Part shown: positions 1 through 10,267 of the stretch, piece by piece
Numbering within the stretch: the stretch's first letter is position 1
How the letters are laid out: the number at the start of each line of letters is the position of its first letter
DNA from: Selaginella moellendorffii
Taxonomy: Eukaryota > Streptophyta > Lycopodiopsida > Selaginellales > Selaginellaceae
Length of the DNA stretch: 64,000 nucleotides
Direction: 5' to 3'
Assembly (NCBI RefSeq): GCF_000143415.4
Contig: NW_003314263.1
Coordinates: forward strand, 3,159,436 to 3,223,435
Translations under genes and position numbers: made by a program
The notes under the pieces: generated by a model
The model's input: the letters and a program-made list of their open reading frames with translations, nothing else
Databases searched by the model: none
What the model was told of the DNA's origin: nothing

Positions 1-162
1 TCAGCGTCCACAAGAAATAGATATAAGGGTGGAAATTAAAAGATGTTTAATAAAACTCCCTTTACCCAAAACTTTAAACACACATTTCATCCCTTAAGCT
101 TGTAAAAAAGGACATATTTTAGGTTTTCACTTGTTGTCCTTTCAGCAGAGAAGCCAGCAGCG

Positions 163-1140
163 ATGCCAAACAAAAGCAGCAAGGTGTACAAGGAGCTCCA
201 TCTTCTCCAGAACTACCCACTGTTTTGGTCTTCGTCCTCCCAGCAGACTAGCCTTCAGTTTGGAAGTGTGGATGAGTTGAAATCGTACCTGAAAAAGCAG
301 CACCCGACCTGTATGAAGTGCAATCGCGGTGAGTGCGGCAACTTCGATTACTTCAACAACGACAACATTGGCCAGCCAAGGTATCGCTGCAGTCAGTGCA
401 ATAAAAAATTCACTTATGGCGGAAAAACAAGACCAACCTACATGAAGCGGCCAAGATCGAGCAGCAATGAGGAAGTTGGCATGGCACATGAGAACAAGAA
501 GCTCAAGCGCGCTCCAGTTGAAGACGAGATGAGCAAGGGTTCGCTGGTCCACGAAAGTCAAGCGAAGCAGAGTGGTCAACAGGCCGATAAAGCTGGGGCG
601 GTGATCCGGGTGGGGGACATGGAAGATTTTGACATGGATGACTTGGAGGTGGCTAGAATCATGGCACTGGTCGAGGAGAATGAAGTCCCAAACGAGGAGG
701 AACACATCCCTCTTGTGTTCCCTGAGGTGGCAGAAATTGTAGTGAGTGACGAAGAGATGACTGAAATTCTGTCGTCAAATCTCGAGGATGTGGATGATGA
801 GGAGATGCTAAATCTCGTGCTTGAGGAGGTTTTGGAGCGGCCAAAACACGAGGAGGGCTTTGCGGAAATTCAAATTGGCAATGGGGAAACGAGCCAAATC
901 CTCCAAAAGAATGTGGACAATGAGGATCTTGTGCTTGAGGGGGATTCTCAGGAGGAGAAGGCAGAGGCAATGGAGGGGGACATTTATTTTGCTCTCGAGC
1001 TTGAACAGGATCTCCAGGCCGAAGAAGATAAGCGAAAGGAGGAATCCATGATGCTCTGGAAGATTGAATTGGAGAAAGCTAAATGGAGTGGTATGTTTAA
1101 TTTCAAAACAAATCGGCAGATTGAATCAACAATCAAATGA
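163..1140 (+). CDS. Divergent Dof-like zinc-finger protein with acidic C-terminus, copy 1 (325 aa)
   Basis: Probable DNA-binding nuclear protein. Residues about 50-86 resemble a Dof finger: CxxC, then a Phe/Tyr-rich stretch with FNNDNIGQPRYRC, then a second CxxC followed by FTYGG. The Dof family has CX2CX21CX2C and a C-terminal CRRYWTxGG. Here the spacing between the cysteine pairs is 22 residues and CRRYW has become CNKKF, so this is a divergent member or a look-alike zinc ribbon. A basic stretch (KRPRSSS) follows. The rest, about residue 150 onward, is strongly acidic with many Glu/Asp and short hydrophobic patches, as in activation domains. The ATG at 163 lies 17 bp after a good 3' splice site (tttcag at 145), so a 5' UTR intron is likely. 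The copy at 5985 is about 93% similar. The long reverse-strand frames over this gene are shadows. Confidence 0.75.
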   Translation: MPNKSSKVYKELHLLQNYPLFWSSSSQQTSLQFGSVDELKSYLKKQHPTCMKCNRGECGNFDYFNNDNIGQPRYRCSQCNKKFTYGGKTRPTYMKRPRSSSNEEVGMAHENKKLKRAPVEDEMSKGSLVHESQAKQSGQQADKAGAVIRVGDMEDFDMDDLEVARIMALVEENEVPNEEEHIPLVFPEVAEIVVSDEEMTEILSSNLEDVDDEEMLNLVLEEVLERPKHEEGFAEIQIGNGETSQILQKNVDNEDLVLEGDSQEEKAEAMEGDIYFALELEQDLQAEEDKRKEESMMLWKIELEKAKWSGMFNFKTNRQIESTIK

Positions 1141-1279
1141 ACACAATCAGGATAGAAAAAGAAAAACAAATACTTCCATGTTTGGTGTAAAATTTATTAA
1201 TAGTATTAGATCGAAGTACCACTTTTTTTGAATTAAAGATGATGTTCACAACAAGAATTTTCCACTGGTCCTGAAATCG

Positions 1280-2800
1280 GGAAGCAGTCTTATTGGCCTG
1301 GGCATGTATCAAGACCTTGTTTCCAGATTTAAGATGTGACAGCGGCAAGATCGGGTCCTTGGCCTTCTTTTCCGCCATGGTTACCATTTTCTTGCATAAT
1401 TACTGCTCGGTTTTCCTTGTCAGTGCTATGAACGTCGGCCTTGCCCTCATCTTGCTTTGGAGATATGGCCATCTCGTCTGTCTCAGCCTGAGGCCTCTCA
1501 ACACTGCGACAGCGAATGCGGAATCGTTGCTCCAAGAGCTTGAAAGGCCGAGAATGCAGAATCGTTGCTCCAAGAGAAAGTAGCTATTCGGGCCGAGAAA
1601 GTAATCCAAAGACTGCGACAGCGAATGCGGAATCGTTGCTCCAAGAGCTTGAAAGGCCGAGAATGCGGAATCGTTGCTCCAAGAGAAAGTAGCTATTCGG
1701 GCCTCTTCTGCTCGATCTAGGACAATTCTCCCTGCTCCGTTTACTATTTTCTTTGCCGCTGCACCATACATCCACTGCTGCTTACCAGCATCTATTACAA
1801 AAAGCTTGCCAGTAAAAGCATATAAGAAAAGCCAACCTGCATGTTCTTTGAATGAAGAATCGCACAGTGCGTTTGCAAGTTCAGGAATTGTAGCCTCAGC
1901 TACAACTTCAACTGTTCGTACGCCCGCTTTGTATAAACATCTAGCTCGCGCAGCCTGTGAAAACATAAAATAAAGGTAAAACAGTCCAAGAGCTTGCACT
2001 TCCTAGTGCCGAAACTTCAGTATTATGGAACAAAGGTCGACCATACATACCTGAACAAGCTTGGACAATATAAGAGCCACAAAAAAGCGTCTGTACACAC
2101 GCAAGTTTTGATTCGCCTCGCTAGCCTTCTCACTAGCTTTTAGACTCCTTTTACGGCCCTGCATTGGTGCTCCATGAGCCATGCGCATCAGGGATGCCTC
2201 GGTCACCCCAACTCTAGCAACTGCCTGTAAAATGCGAAAGCATTACAATGTCTATTTCTAGCTTTCGTCTATAAGAACCTGATCGACATAGGTCAATTCG
2301 ACAAATCTTTGACAGTAAACTCCCCAGTCCGGTTCAAGCTCCATGTGAATAGGAGTAACCTCGTAAACAAGGTGCAAATCCGACGCTAAAACAAAACTAT
2401 CACGGGCTTTAGCAAGATCCTCAAAGACAACCTGCATCCACATAATTAAAATTCGTCATTGCCAGCAAAAACGAGCGAGAACGTACCAAGAATTCTTCCG
2501 GGCTGAGCGAACTGCCAAACGCTGCTTTTCCTAATGGACTTATTTTTGTAGACCTGTAACTCCTGATCCCACTCTATCAGTCGCTTGTGGCACAGAAAAG
2601 AATCTTGAGCAGACTTCACGACGTCATCAAAAGGCTGTGTAGAGTTGAGAAGGGTGCAGAGCGGTTCACATCCTGTGCCCACCTCCAAAACGAGCTCTCA
2701 TCATTCCATTCTTTTCCTCGGCGAGACATGACCGCAACGGTTGACAACCTTCTCTCCGAGTGAGTTCGCTTTGTGATGGTACGAACTGCAAGTGAAGTAT
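1280..2800 (-). pseudogene. TEB: TEBICHI (DNA polymerase theta) helicase-region remnant, copy 1
   Basis: TEBICHI is the plant Pol theta orthologue (N-terminal SF2 helicase, C-terminal A-family polymerase) used in end joining and replication-stress repair. On the minus strand, in order from 2790 to 1290, are remnants of its helicase C-terminal half: [19 protein letters not shown]; the [10 protein letters not shown] stretch; FVLASDLHLVYEVTPIHMEL with EPDWGVYCQRFVEL (2258-2443); LMRMAHGAPMQ (about 2190); NLRVYRRFFVALILSKLVQ; and ARARCLYKAGVRT with IVLDRAEEARIA (1400-2000). There is no start codon, no polymerase domain, and no DEAH-type or motif VI box, because the segment carrying them in copy 2 is deleted at about 2750. 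The polymerase half is absent from the window. Confidence 0.8.
1503..1703. repeat. Short tandem duplication, about 109-bp period
   Basis: The stretch from actgcgacagcgaatgcgg (1503) to agctattcgggcc (about 1594) recurs at 1612-1702, separated by about 17 bp. Copy 2 of the large duplication lacks it, so it arose after that event. It sits inside the TEBICHI remnant and adds disruption there. Confidence 0.85.
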
Positions 2801-2829
2801 CTGGAGGTAGCGTTTTACTCCCGTGAGTC

Positions 2830-3752
2830 CCAAAATATCCACGGACACAACATGTTCCAAGCCTCCTCAAGCCACTCCCATCGACAGAACCGCAAACGTA
2901 AGGCTTCCATGCGTACAGCACTTGCGAAAGTCCCAGCTGTGAAAGTGCCCTCTAAAGTTGCCACCTCTTTCCACGTCCATGGTTGTTTTTCTCTGTCCAG
3001 CACCGCGACCACAGCTTTAGAATCATATATCCCACAGCATGTCGAAGAGCTATCCACAGCACTCCACTAAACTCCATTTGGATCCGCTAAACTCCGCCAC
3101 ATCTTCGATCTGGAGCAGCACAAGTGCGGAGTGGTGCGAGAAGTAACTGAGATAGTACTGATGAACACCGTGTTGAGAGACGTCAGGCAAACCGTTTGGT
3201 AGCGAGCAAGTGTCCTAATACCCAGCCTCGAGTCAAACACGTACGGGGAAAGCGCGATCCGGAAGAATTGCTTGCCGTCACTGACATACGTCGCCAGCAC
3301 CTGTGTGCACTTGTCGATAAAACTGTCGATAGGATGGAGCTGGACCCATTGCTGCGTCAGTGGATTCGAAACCGGCATAAGACGAGGCCGCCGTGAGAAA
3401 GGTATGGCACAGAACATTCGGGTGCAAACCGAGACTCCCAACAATCCGGCAGCTCTTTCATGACTGGTTCCTTTCTGCAAAAGAGCGAAGTTGTTATTTC
3501 AAGGAAATGCAGTATAAAAGTATCACCAAGGCCAGCTGGAAGATGATATCGCAAGTACCGAGTAGGTTCATCAAGTCGGTGGTGCATGAACAACACGATT
3601 TCGGTTTACGAGTGACCATTTTGTCTCCACAGGAGCCTGAAACTCGGATCATCCAGCATGCGAGCCCAGTGCTTGCATACCAGCTTGGACCATGCTACGT
3701 CTGCGGCTAGTAGCCAGGAGAGTAAATGTGTCTGAAGCTCCAGCGGTAAGCT
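2830..3752 (-). pseudogene. F-box protein segment, copy 1 (premature stop)
   Basis: F-box proteins link substrates to SCF ubiquitin ligases. Read on the minus strand from about 3752, the frame gives a clear F-box: LPLELQTHLLSWLL, then [19 protein letters not shown]. After WRQNGHS it hits TAA; copy 2 lacks that stop and reads on. A downstream exon (about 3480 to 3070) has the wording usual after an F-box, such as [16 protein letters not shown], then [13 protein letters not shown] at about 3000. No initiator ATG is visible upstream; an in-frame TGA precedes the F-box by one codon, so an upstream exon would be needed. The segment runs directly into the TEBICHI remnant. Confidence 0.6.
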
Positions 3753-3835
3753 TCAGCAGGAAGAATTAAAAGGAGAAGCAGAAATCCAGTTAGCTCTAAA
3801 GCTTAAGTTAAAGGAGAGAAAAATAACCTTTTCCT

Positions 3836-4830
3836 CTAGGAGTTGGTTGTTGTAGCTCGTTGAATTGTGATGCCTCCTCTGCATGCATTGGTGAGAGAGC
3901 TTTCAAGTTCGTCAGCTCTACCAGCATCGAGCGAGAGTTGGATTTCTACACTGCTACTTTCATCATCTTCGTCATAGCTTTCTTTAATGTTCTCGGCTCC
4001 GTGAAGCTGAAGCTGGATTCATCGCCCATCAAGTCAGAAAGAACAAAACTAATAACACCAAAGCTTACAAGAGGGTACACAGCTCCAAGATGATCAAACC
4101 CAAACTTGAGAACCAGGGAGATCTACACACTCGATGCAAGTCAGGAGACAACACCAAACTACATAAGAAAACCTTTGCTTTGACAATGTGCGTCGGTGCG
4201 TCTTTGAGGCAGTCAGCAGCGATTCCTCCATAAGCTCGAACGAGTCCTCCAGTTCCAAGCTTCGTTCCACCAAAGTACCTGGATTTCCAATTAGCCTTTG
4301 TTCTTTCGTTTGGAAAAACGATGATAGCTACCTCCTGACAACGACCATAACTCCATCCACACCAGAATTTTCTATGGCAGCATAGATTGGCCGTCCTGCC
4401 GTTCCTCCAGGCTCTCCACCATCGCTAACACGATAGCGTTCTTTGATCCAAGCTGGAAGAAAATGAAACATTCAAGCAAGGAAACGAAGAAGGCGAAACA
4501 AATGAACCACCTTGTAAGCCCAGCACTCGTGAGTTGCCCGTGGATCCAAGACCTTGCAAACAAAAGAATGAGCTGAGATCGCGATTTTCTCTAGACCTGG
4601 GAGAGAAATGCCAATGCGCCTTGTTCATCGTCCACTGTCCAGAGCGGCCGTGGCGATGAACTTACTTCCTTTCATCTCGCACTGCGAAGAAAACCTGCTG
4701 TATATGCCGATGCTGCGCCATCGCTCCAAGATTTCGCTCCTCTCTGGCGACTGAAATGCATATACATTGGCGCCAGCGCCGCCGTCCTTCCATCGATCGG
4801 CGATCTAGCACCAGCTAGAAAAACCCTAGA
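3836..4830 (-). pseudogene. IMPACT/YigZ-family gene, copy 1, broken
   Basis: This is homologous to the intact gene at 10268-11262, with the same exons: [42 protein letters not shown], and the C-terminal exon ending at stop 3836-3838. Lesions relative to copy 2: (a) exon 1 has 4 extra bases (tgga, near 4640 in minus sense) and shifts into TGA; (b) the exon 3 acceptor cttag is cttgg, so no AG; (c) the SDDGEP motif reads SDGGEP; (d) the ATG used in copy 2 is missing. Copy 3 at 44398 shares the 4-base insertion, so copies 1 and 3 are the closer pair. Confidence 0.85.
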
Positions 4831-4930
4831 CGAGGAATCCAAGCCCAAGCGCGAGTGCCTTTCGAAAATTGCGGTGCTATAGAATCTTGACACACTCGTG
4901 GCGCAATCCTCACCGTCAGTTCATCCACTG

Positions 4931-5030
4931 TTCCCGCTCTCTCTCTCTCTCTCGGTAAGTCGGCAATGTCAACATCAAAGCAGGTTTGATCTTCCCAATT
5001 CCATGCATTCTCTCTCTCTCTCTCTCTAGG
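4931..5030. repeat. Two (CT)n microsatellite tracts
   Basis: CT-dinucleotide tracts occur near 4933-4953 and 5009-5029, upstream of the IMPACT copy 1 start region. The same tract is present upstream of copy 3 (about 45018-45039). CT-rich tracts are common near plant promoters; any role here is inference. Confidence 0.8.
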
Positions 5031-5317
5031 AAGTTCTCGCTACATGTAGCTCCTGGGATTTTGGAGTGTCTTGAAATATACGTACTCATTTGATCATTTT
5101 TATCGGCTAGCTCTCACTGTTCTTCTTCTTTTCTGCCTATTTCTTTCAAGAGAAGCTGGCCAGAAAGACGAATTTTCTTGTACAAATCATCGGGAAAAGA
5201 AGAAATGGAGACTAGCTCTCATTGATTATCTCAAGAGAAATACGGAAATATAATAAGCTTAAGTGAAAAACCTTTTACAAAATTTTAAGCTCATCTGATT
5301 CTCAAACCTTCTTGCAG

Positions 5318-5820
5318 CCCCAGGAACATCTTCAGTGTCAAGTTTGAATAGCTCATCCTCCTTCAGGTCAACATATTCTGACGCAGGAACTATGGTGTTG
5401 CAGTTGGAGCAGCTGGATACCTGGACTATCGCCGATGGTGCCTCCACTTACATTGAGAGTCCGGGACCAATTCTCCAGTGCGTTTCCGACGTGAAATCCA
5501 ATCACCATGAGTTTGCGAAACAGGGAATCTGCGTGTATATGGAGCCCTGGAAGCTGCAGGATTGTGATGACGGCGCCAAGGCAGTTGGTTTGAACATCAC
5601 GGATATGCGAGATCGATATCCCTACTGCGGAGGAGTTCCCAGATACATCTTTTACTCGGACACGAGCAGACTCAAGAGCCTCATCAACGATGCTTTTGCG
5701 AATGTTAGCAACGTCTGCGAGTTATTGAAGAATCCTGATAGCGAGTTTTCCAACAAGATTTTACATTATAGATCAGTTCTTTGCTTTTTCTTCTTTCAAT
5801 ACATGCTCTTCTTTTGCACG
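5318..5820 (+). pseudogene. Fragment resembling C-terminal part of Crinkler/RHS-type proteins
   Basis: An open frame starts after a good acceptor (cttgcag, 5311-5317) and runs past 5820 into the start of duplication copy 2. It has a Ser-rich linker, then QGICVYMEPWKLQDC and, about 25 residues later, CGGVPRYIFYSD. An aromatic-rich YMPxW-like patch followed by GGxPRY is what I know from the C-terminal side of the P-loop NTPase module of Crinkler-RHS-type proteins, found in oomycetes, fungi, some plants and mobile elements. No Walker A or B lies in the fragment, so it is the 3' part of a gene or a remnant. It could instead be a real exon of a gene ending in this interval. The family assignment is tentative. 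Confidence 0.45.
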
Positions 5821-5984
5821 TCTCAGCGTCCACAAGAAATAGATATAAGGGTGGAAATTAAAACATGTTTAATAAAACTCCCTTTACCCAAAACTTTAAA
5901 CACACATTTCATCCCTTAAGCTTGTAAAAAAGGACATATTTTAGGTTTTCACTTGTTGTCCTTTCAGCAGAGAAGCCAGCAGCG

Positions 5985-6947
5985 ATGCCAAACAAAAGCA
6001 GCAAGGTGTACAAGGAGCTCCATCTTCTCCAGAACTACCCACTGTTTTGGTCTTTGTCCTCCCAGCAGAGTACGTTTGGAAGCGTGGATGAGCTGAAATC
6101 GTACCTGAAACAGCAGCACCCGACCTGTATGAAGTGCAATCGTGGTGAGTGCAGCAACTTCGACTACTTCAACAATGACAACATTGGCCAGCCAAGGTAT
6201 CGCTGCAGTCAGTGCAAGGAAAAATTCACTTATGGTGGAAAAACAAGACCAACCTACATGAAGCGGCCAAGATCAAGCAGCACTGGGGAAGTTGGCATGG
6301 CACATGAGAAGAAGAAGCTCAAGCGCGCTCCATTTGAAGACGAGAGGAAGAAGGGTTCGCTGGTCCACGAAAGTCAAGCGAAGCAGAGTGGTCAACAGGC
6401 CGATAAAGCTGGGGCGGTGATCCAGGACATGGAAGATTTTGACATGGATGACCTGGAGGTGGCTAGAATCATGGCACTGGTCGAGGAGAATGAAGTCCCA
6501 AATGAGGAGGAACACATCCCTCTTGTGTTCCCTGAGGTGGCAGAAATTGTAGTGAGTGACGAAGAGATGACTGAAATTCTGTCGTCAAATCTCGAGGATG
6601 TGGATGATGAGGAGATGCTAAATCTCGTGCTTGAGGAGGTTTTGGAGCGGCCAAAACACGAGGAGGGCTTGGCGGAAATTCAAATTGGCAATGGGGAAAC
6701 AAGCCAAATCCTCCAAAGGAATGTGGACAATGAGGATCTTGTGCTTGAGGGGGATTCTCAGGAGGAGCAGGCAGAGGCAATGGAGGGGGACATTTATTTT
6801 GCTCTTGAGCTTGAACAGGATCTTCAGGCCGAAGAAGATAAGCGAAAGGAGGAATCCATGATGCTCTGGAAGATTGAATTGGAGAAAGCTAAATGGAGTG
6901 ATATTTTTAATTTTAAAACTAATCGGCAGGGTAGTATTCTTGGTTGA
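5985..6947 (+). CDS. Divergent Dof-like zinc-finger protein with acidic C-terminus, copy 2 (320 aa)
   Basis: Paralogue of the gene at 163. It keeps the four putative zinc cysteines (two CxxC pairs 22 residues apart), FNNDNIGQPRYRC, FTYGGKTR, the KRPRSSS basic patch and the acidic C-terminal half. It is open throughout, with in-frame indels only: a shorter SSQQSTFGS segment and loss of RVG before DMEDFDMDD. The C-terminus differs because a 17-bp insertion after the codons for NRQ changes the last residues to GSILG. Keeping two open frames with only in-frame indels suggests selection on the protein. The same 5' acceptor is present just upstream, so transcription probably starts further left. 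Confidence 0.75.
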   Translation: MPNKSSKVYKELHLLQNYPLFWSLSSQQSTFGSVDELKSYLKQQHPTCMKCNRGECSNFDYFNNDNIGQPRYRCSQCKEKFTYGGKTRPTYMKRPRSSSTGEVGMAHEKKKLKRAPFEDERKKGSLVHESQAKQSGQQADKAGAVIQDMEDFDMDDLEVARIMALVEENEVPNEEEHIPLVFPEVAEIVVSDEEMTEILSSNLEDVDDEEMLNLVLEEVLERPKHEEGLAEIQIGNGETSQILQRNVDNEDLVLEGDSQEEQAEAMEGDIYFALELEQDLQAEEDKRKEESMMLWKIELEKAKWSDIFNFKTNRQGSILG

Positions 6948-7074
6948 TTGAATCAACAACAAAATCAACACAATCAGGATAGAAAAAAAAAACAAATACT
7001 CCCATGTTTAGTGTAAAATTTATTAATAGTATTAGATCGAAGTACCACTTTTTTGAATTAAAGATGATGTTCAC

Positions 7075-9290
7075 AACAAGAATTTTTCACTGGTCCTGAA
7101 ATCGATCAAAACCTTGTTTCCAGATCTGATGTGACAGCGGCAAGATCGGGTCCTTGGCCTTCTTTTCCGCAATGCTCCAAACGCATTGGGGCCATGGTTA
7201 CCATTTTCTTGCATAATTACTGCTCGGTTTTCCTTGTCAGTGCTATGAACGTCGGCCTTGCTCTCGTCCTGCTTTGGAGATATGGCCATCGAGGCCTCTC
7301 AACTCTGGCATATAAAGACTGCGACAGCGAATGGGGAATCGTTGCTCCAAGAGCTTGAAAGGCCGTCTCTTCTGCTCGATCCAGGACAATTCTCCCTGCT
7401 CCGTTGCAGCATACATCCATACCAGCATCTATCACAACAAGCTTGCGAGTAAAAGCATTCGGTATATAAGAGAAACAAACCTACATGTCCTTTGAATGAA
7501 GAATCGCACAGTGCGTTTGCAAATTCAGGAATTGTAGCCTCAGCTACGGCTTTCAACTGTTCGTAAGCCCGCTTTGTATAAACACCTAGCTCGTGCAGCC
7601 TGTGAAAACATAAAAGAAAGGTAAAACAATCAAAGAAAGAGCTTGCACAGTGCCCCTCGGCACCTTGAACGTACTGCAGACGTCCATTAGCGGCACTTCC
7701 TAGTGGCGAAACTTCAGTATTATGGAACAAAGGTCGACCATACATACCTGAACAAGCTTGGACAATATAAGAGCCACAAAAAAGCGTCTGTACACACGCA
7801 AGTTTTGATCCTCTCACTACCTTTTATACTCCTTTTACAGCCCTGCATTGGTGCTCCATGAGCCATGCGCATCAGGGATGCCTCGGTCACCCCAACTGTA
7901 GCAACTGCCTGTAAAATGCGAAAGCATTACAATGTCTATTTCTAGCTTTCGTCTATAAGAACCTGATCCACATAGGACAATTCGACAAATCTTTGATAGT
8001 AAACTCCCCAGTCCGGTTCAAGCTCCATGTGAATAGGAGTAACCTCGTAAACAAGGTGCAAATCCGACGCTAAAACAAAACTATCACGGGCTTTAGCAAG
8101 ATCCTCAAAGACAACCTGCATCCACATAATTAAAATTCGTCATTGCCAGCAAAAACGAGCGAGAACGTACCAAGAATTCTTCCGGGCGGAGCGAACTGCC
8201 AAACGCTGCTTTTCCTAATGGAGTTATTTTTGTAGACCTGTAACTCCTGATCCCACTCTATCAGTCGCTTGTGGCACAGAAAAGAATCTTGAGCAGACTT
8301 CACGACGTCATCAAAAGGCTGTGTAGAGTTGAGAAGGGTGCAGAGCGGTTGACATCCTATGCCCACCTCCAAAACGAGCTCTCATCATTCCATTCTTTTC
8401 CTCGGCGAGACATGACCGCAACGGTTGACAACCTTCTTTCAGAATGGGAAGCTCCTCACTTTTACAGATTAATATCTGGAAAACCAACATTCGGCAAATT
8501 TCAGAATACATAAACGAGACAAGTCTTACACTCTCGCCATGCGTGTCTATCCCTGCTCTTCTTGCTCTTCCAGCCATTTGCCTGTATCTCGTCGGGCAGT
8601 GGTTTCGCAGGCATGACGACTTGAACAAAACAAAAGCACAGAATGGCCTTACTAACCACCTAGACAACAAAGAGCACAAACTGAAATCAGTAAGACCTAT
8701 GAAAGGTCTTTGTCAAAACACAAAAGTAACCTCATGGCATGGATGGACGATGTGATCTGGATCCTTGCCGCTAAGTTCAGAGCCTGCTTTTAGAGCACGA
8801 ACAGTATTCATACTAGTATCGTAAATGACTTCAATGTGTTCGTCTAAAGGAACCGGGCGAGGCGAAAGTTAGTCTCATAAAATGCAGCCTGCAAATTATC
8901 ATCATGGTCTGTAAGACTTGAATAAAAGATTGCAATACCTGAAGCCATGATGCAACGGCTGCTACATTAGGCATCGTTGCACTCATTCCTATAATTTGCA
9001 AGCTCGTGGGGCCGTCGTGCTGCTGCTTTCATAGTCACCTTTACCGGCCGCATATCGTAGCTTAGTTCTAGCAAATAACCTCTCTCTTTATCTCCAACCT
9101 GCACTAGACTGTTAGAAGAAAGATATTGGGATGTCAGTATACATACCATATGAAGCTCATCTATAACTACGACTGCTAGTTGGGACAGCTGCCCGTCCGA
9201 GTGAGTTCGCTTTTTGATGGTACGAACTGCAAGTGAAGTATCTTGAGGTAGCGTTTTACTCCCGTGAGTCCCAAAATATCCACGGACACA
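7075..9290 (-). pseudogene. TEB: TEBICHI (DNA polymerase theta) helicase-region remnant, copy 2
   Basis: On the minus strand from 9290 downward: [20 protein letters not shown]; the DEAH-like box [10 protein letters not shown] (9147-9170); [30 protein letters not shown] with GKDPDHIV (about 8750-8845); a motif VI region [13 protein letters not shown] (about 8551-8595); [30 protein letters not shown] (7942-8127); the RMAHGAP region; and ARARCLYKAG-like and IVLDRAEE regions (7217-7600). Defects: a frameshift at about 8850-8870, where the frame expected to read RPVPLDEH meets TAG; motif VI QxxGRxGR altered to GRARR; no P-loop exon, start or polymerase domain. This is a remnant, not a working repair enzyme. 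Confidence 0.85.
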
Positions 9291-10187
9291 ACATGTTCCA
9301 AGCCTCCTCAAGCCACTCCCATCGACAGAACCGCAAACGTAAGGCTTCCATGCGTACAGCACTTGCGAAAGTCCCAGCTGTGAAAGTTGCCCTCTAAAGT
9401 TGCCACCTCTTTCCACGTCCATGGTTGTTTTTCTCTGTCCAGCACCGCGACCACAGCTTTAGAATCATATATCCCACAGCATGTCGAAGAGCTATCCACA
9501 GCACTCCACTAAACTCCATTTGGATCCGCTAAACTCCGCCACATCTTCGATCTGGAGCAGCACAAGTGCGGAGTGGTGCGAGAAGTAACTGAGATAGTAC
9601 TGATGAACACCGTGTTGAGAGACGTCAGGCAAACCGTTTGGTAGCGAGCAAGTGTCCTAATACCCAGCCTCGAGTCAAACACGTACGGGGAAAGCGCGAT
9701 CCGGAAGAATTGCTTGCCGTCACTGACATACGTCGCCAGCACCTGTGTGCACTTGTCGATAAAACTGTCGATAGGATGGAGCTGGACCCATTGCTGCGTC
9801 AGTGGATTCGAAACCGGCATAAGACGAGGCCGCCGTGAGAAAGGTATGGCACAGAAGCTTCGGGTGCAAACCGAGACTCCCAACAATCCGGCAGCTCTTT
9901 CATGACTGGTTCCTTTCTGCAAAAGAGCGAAGTTGTTATTTCAAGGAAATGCAGTATAAAAGTATTACCGAAGCTGCTGGAAGGTAATATTGCAAGTAGC
10001 GAGTGGGTTCATCAAGTCGTTCGTGAAGCAACAAGACGGTCGAGTGACCATTTTGTCTCCACAGGAGCCTGAAACTCGGATCATCCAGCATGCGAGCCCA
10101 GTGCTTGCATACCAGCTTGGACCATGCTACGTCCGCGGCTAGTAGCCAGGAGAGTAAATATGTCTGAAGCTCCAGCGGTAAGCTTCA
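9290..10187 (-). CDS. F-box protein gene segment, copy 2 (F-box open, start not found)
   Basis: The minus-strand frame from about 10187 reads [14 protein letters not shown] ... [19 protein letters not shown] and continues past the copy 1 stop to [17 protein letters not shown] donor (gtaata) and acceptor (ttttgcag) then join in phase to [17 protein letters not shown] ... [16 protein letters not shown] (9509-9922 frame). The F-box would bind SKP1 in an SCF complex; the C-terminal part would hold the substrate-recognition region. The first Met is missing because an in-frame TGA precedes LPLEL, so an upstream exon is required. Only about 80 bp separate it from the IMPACT stop, so it is truncated or transcribed together with IMPACT. 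The 3' end is also unclear: the frame past about 9540 stops, and near 9390 copy 2 has one extra base relative to copy 1. Confidence 0.5.
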
Positions 10188-10267
10188 GCAGGAAGAATTA
10201 AAAGGAGAAGCAGAAATCCAGTTAGCTCTAAAGCTTAAGTTAAAGGAGAGAAAAATAACCTTTTACT

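Larger units (their letters stand above)
1..4900. repeat. Tandem segmental duplication, copy 1 (left end outside window)
   Basis: The first bases of the window reappear at 5823, and the match runs through the Dof-like, TEBICHI, F-box and IMPACT segments to about 4895, equivalent to 11356. The coordinate offset changes from 5822 to 5684 to about 6440, which shows indels between the copies. The largest is about 750 bp present only in copy 2, between positions equivalent to 2745 and 2760 here. The left boundary is not visible. Confidence 0.95.

Noticed and set aside
142-705. Minus-strand open frames opposite the Dof-like gene (also 659-970 and 6273-6780)
   Set aside because: They are reverse shadows of a Glu/Asp-rich coding sequence, have no family resemblance, and copy 2 breaks the longest one.
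3196-3710. Plus-strand frames of 60-105 codons opposite the F-box segment
   Set aside because: No family match, and the minus strand carries a clear F-box and NPLTQQW context.
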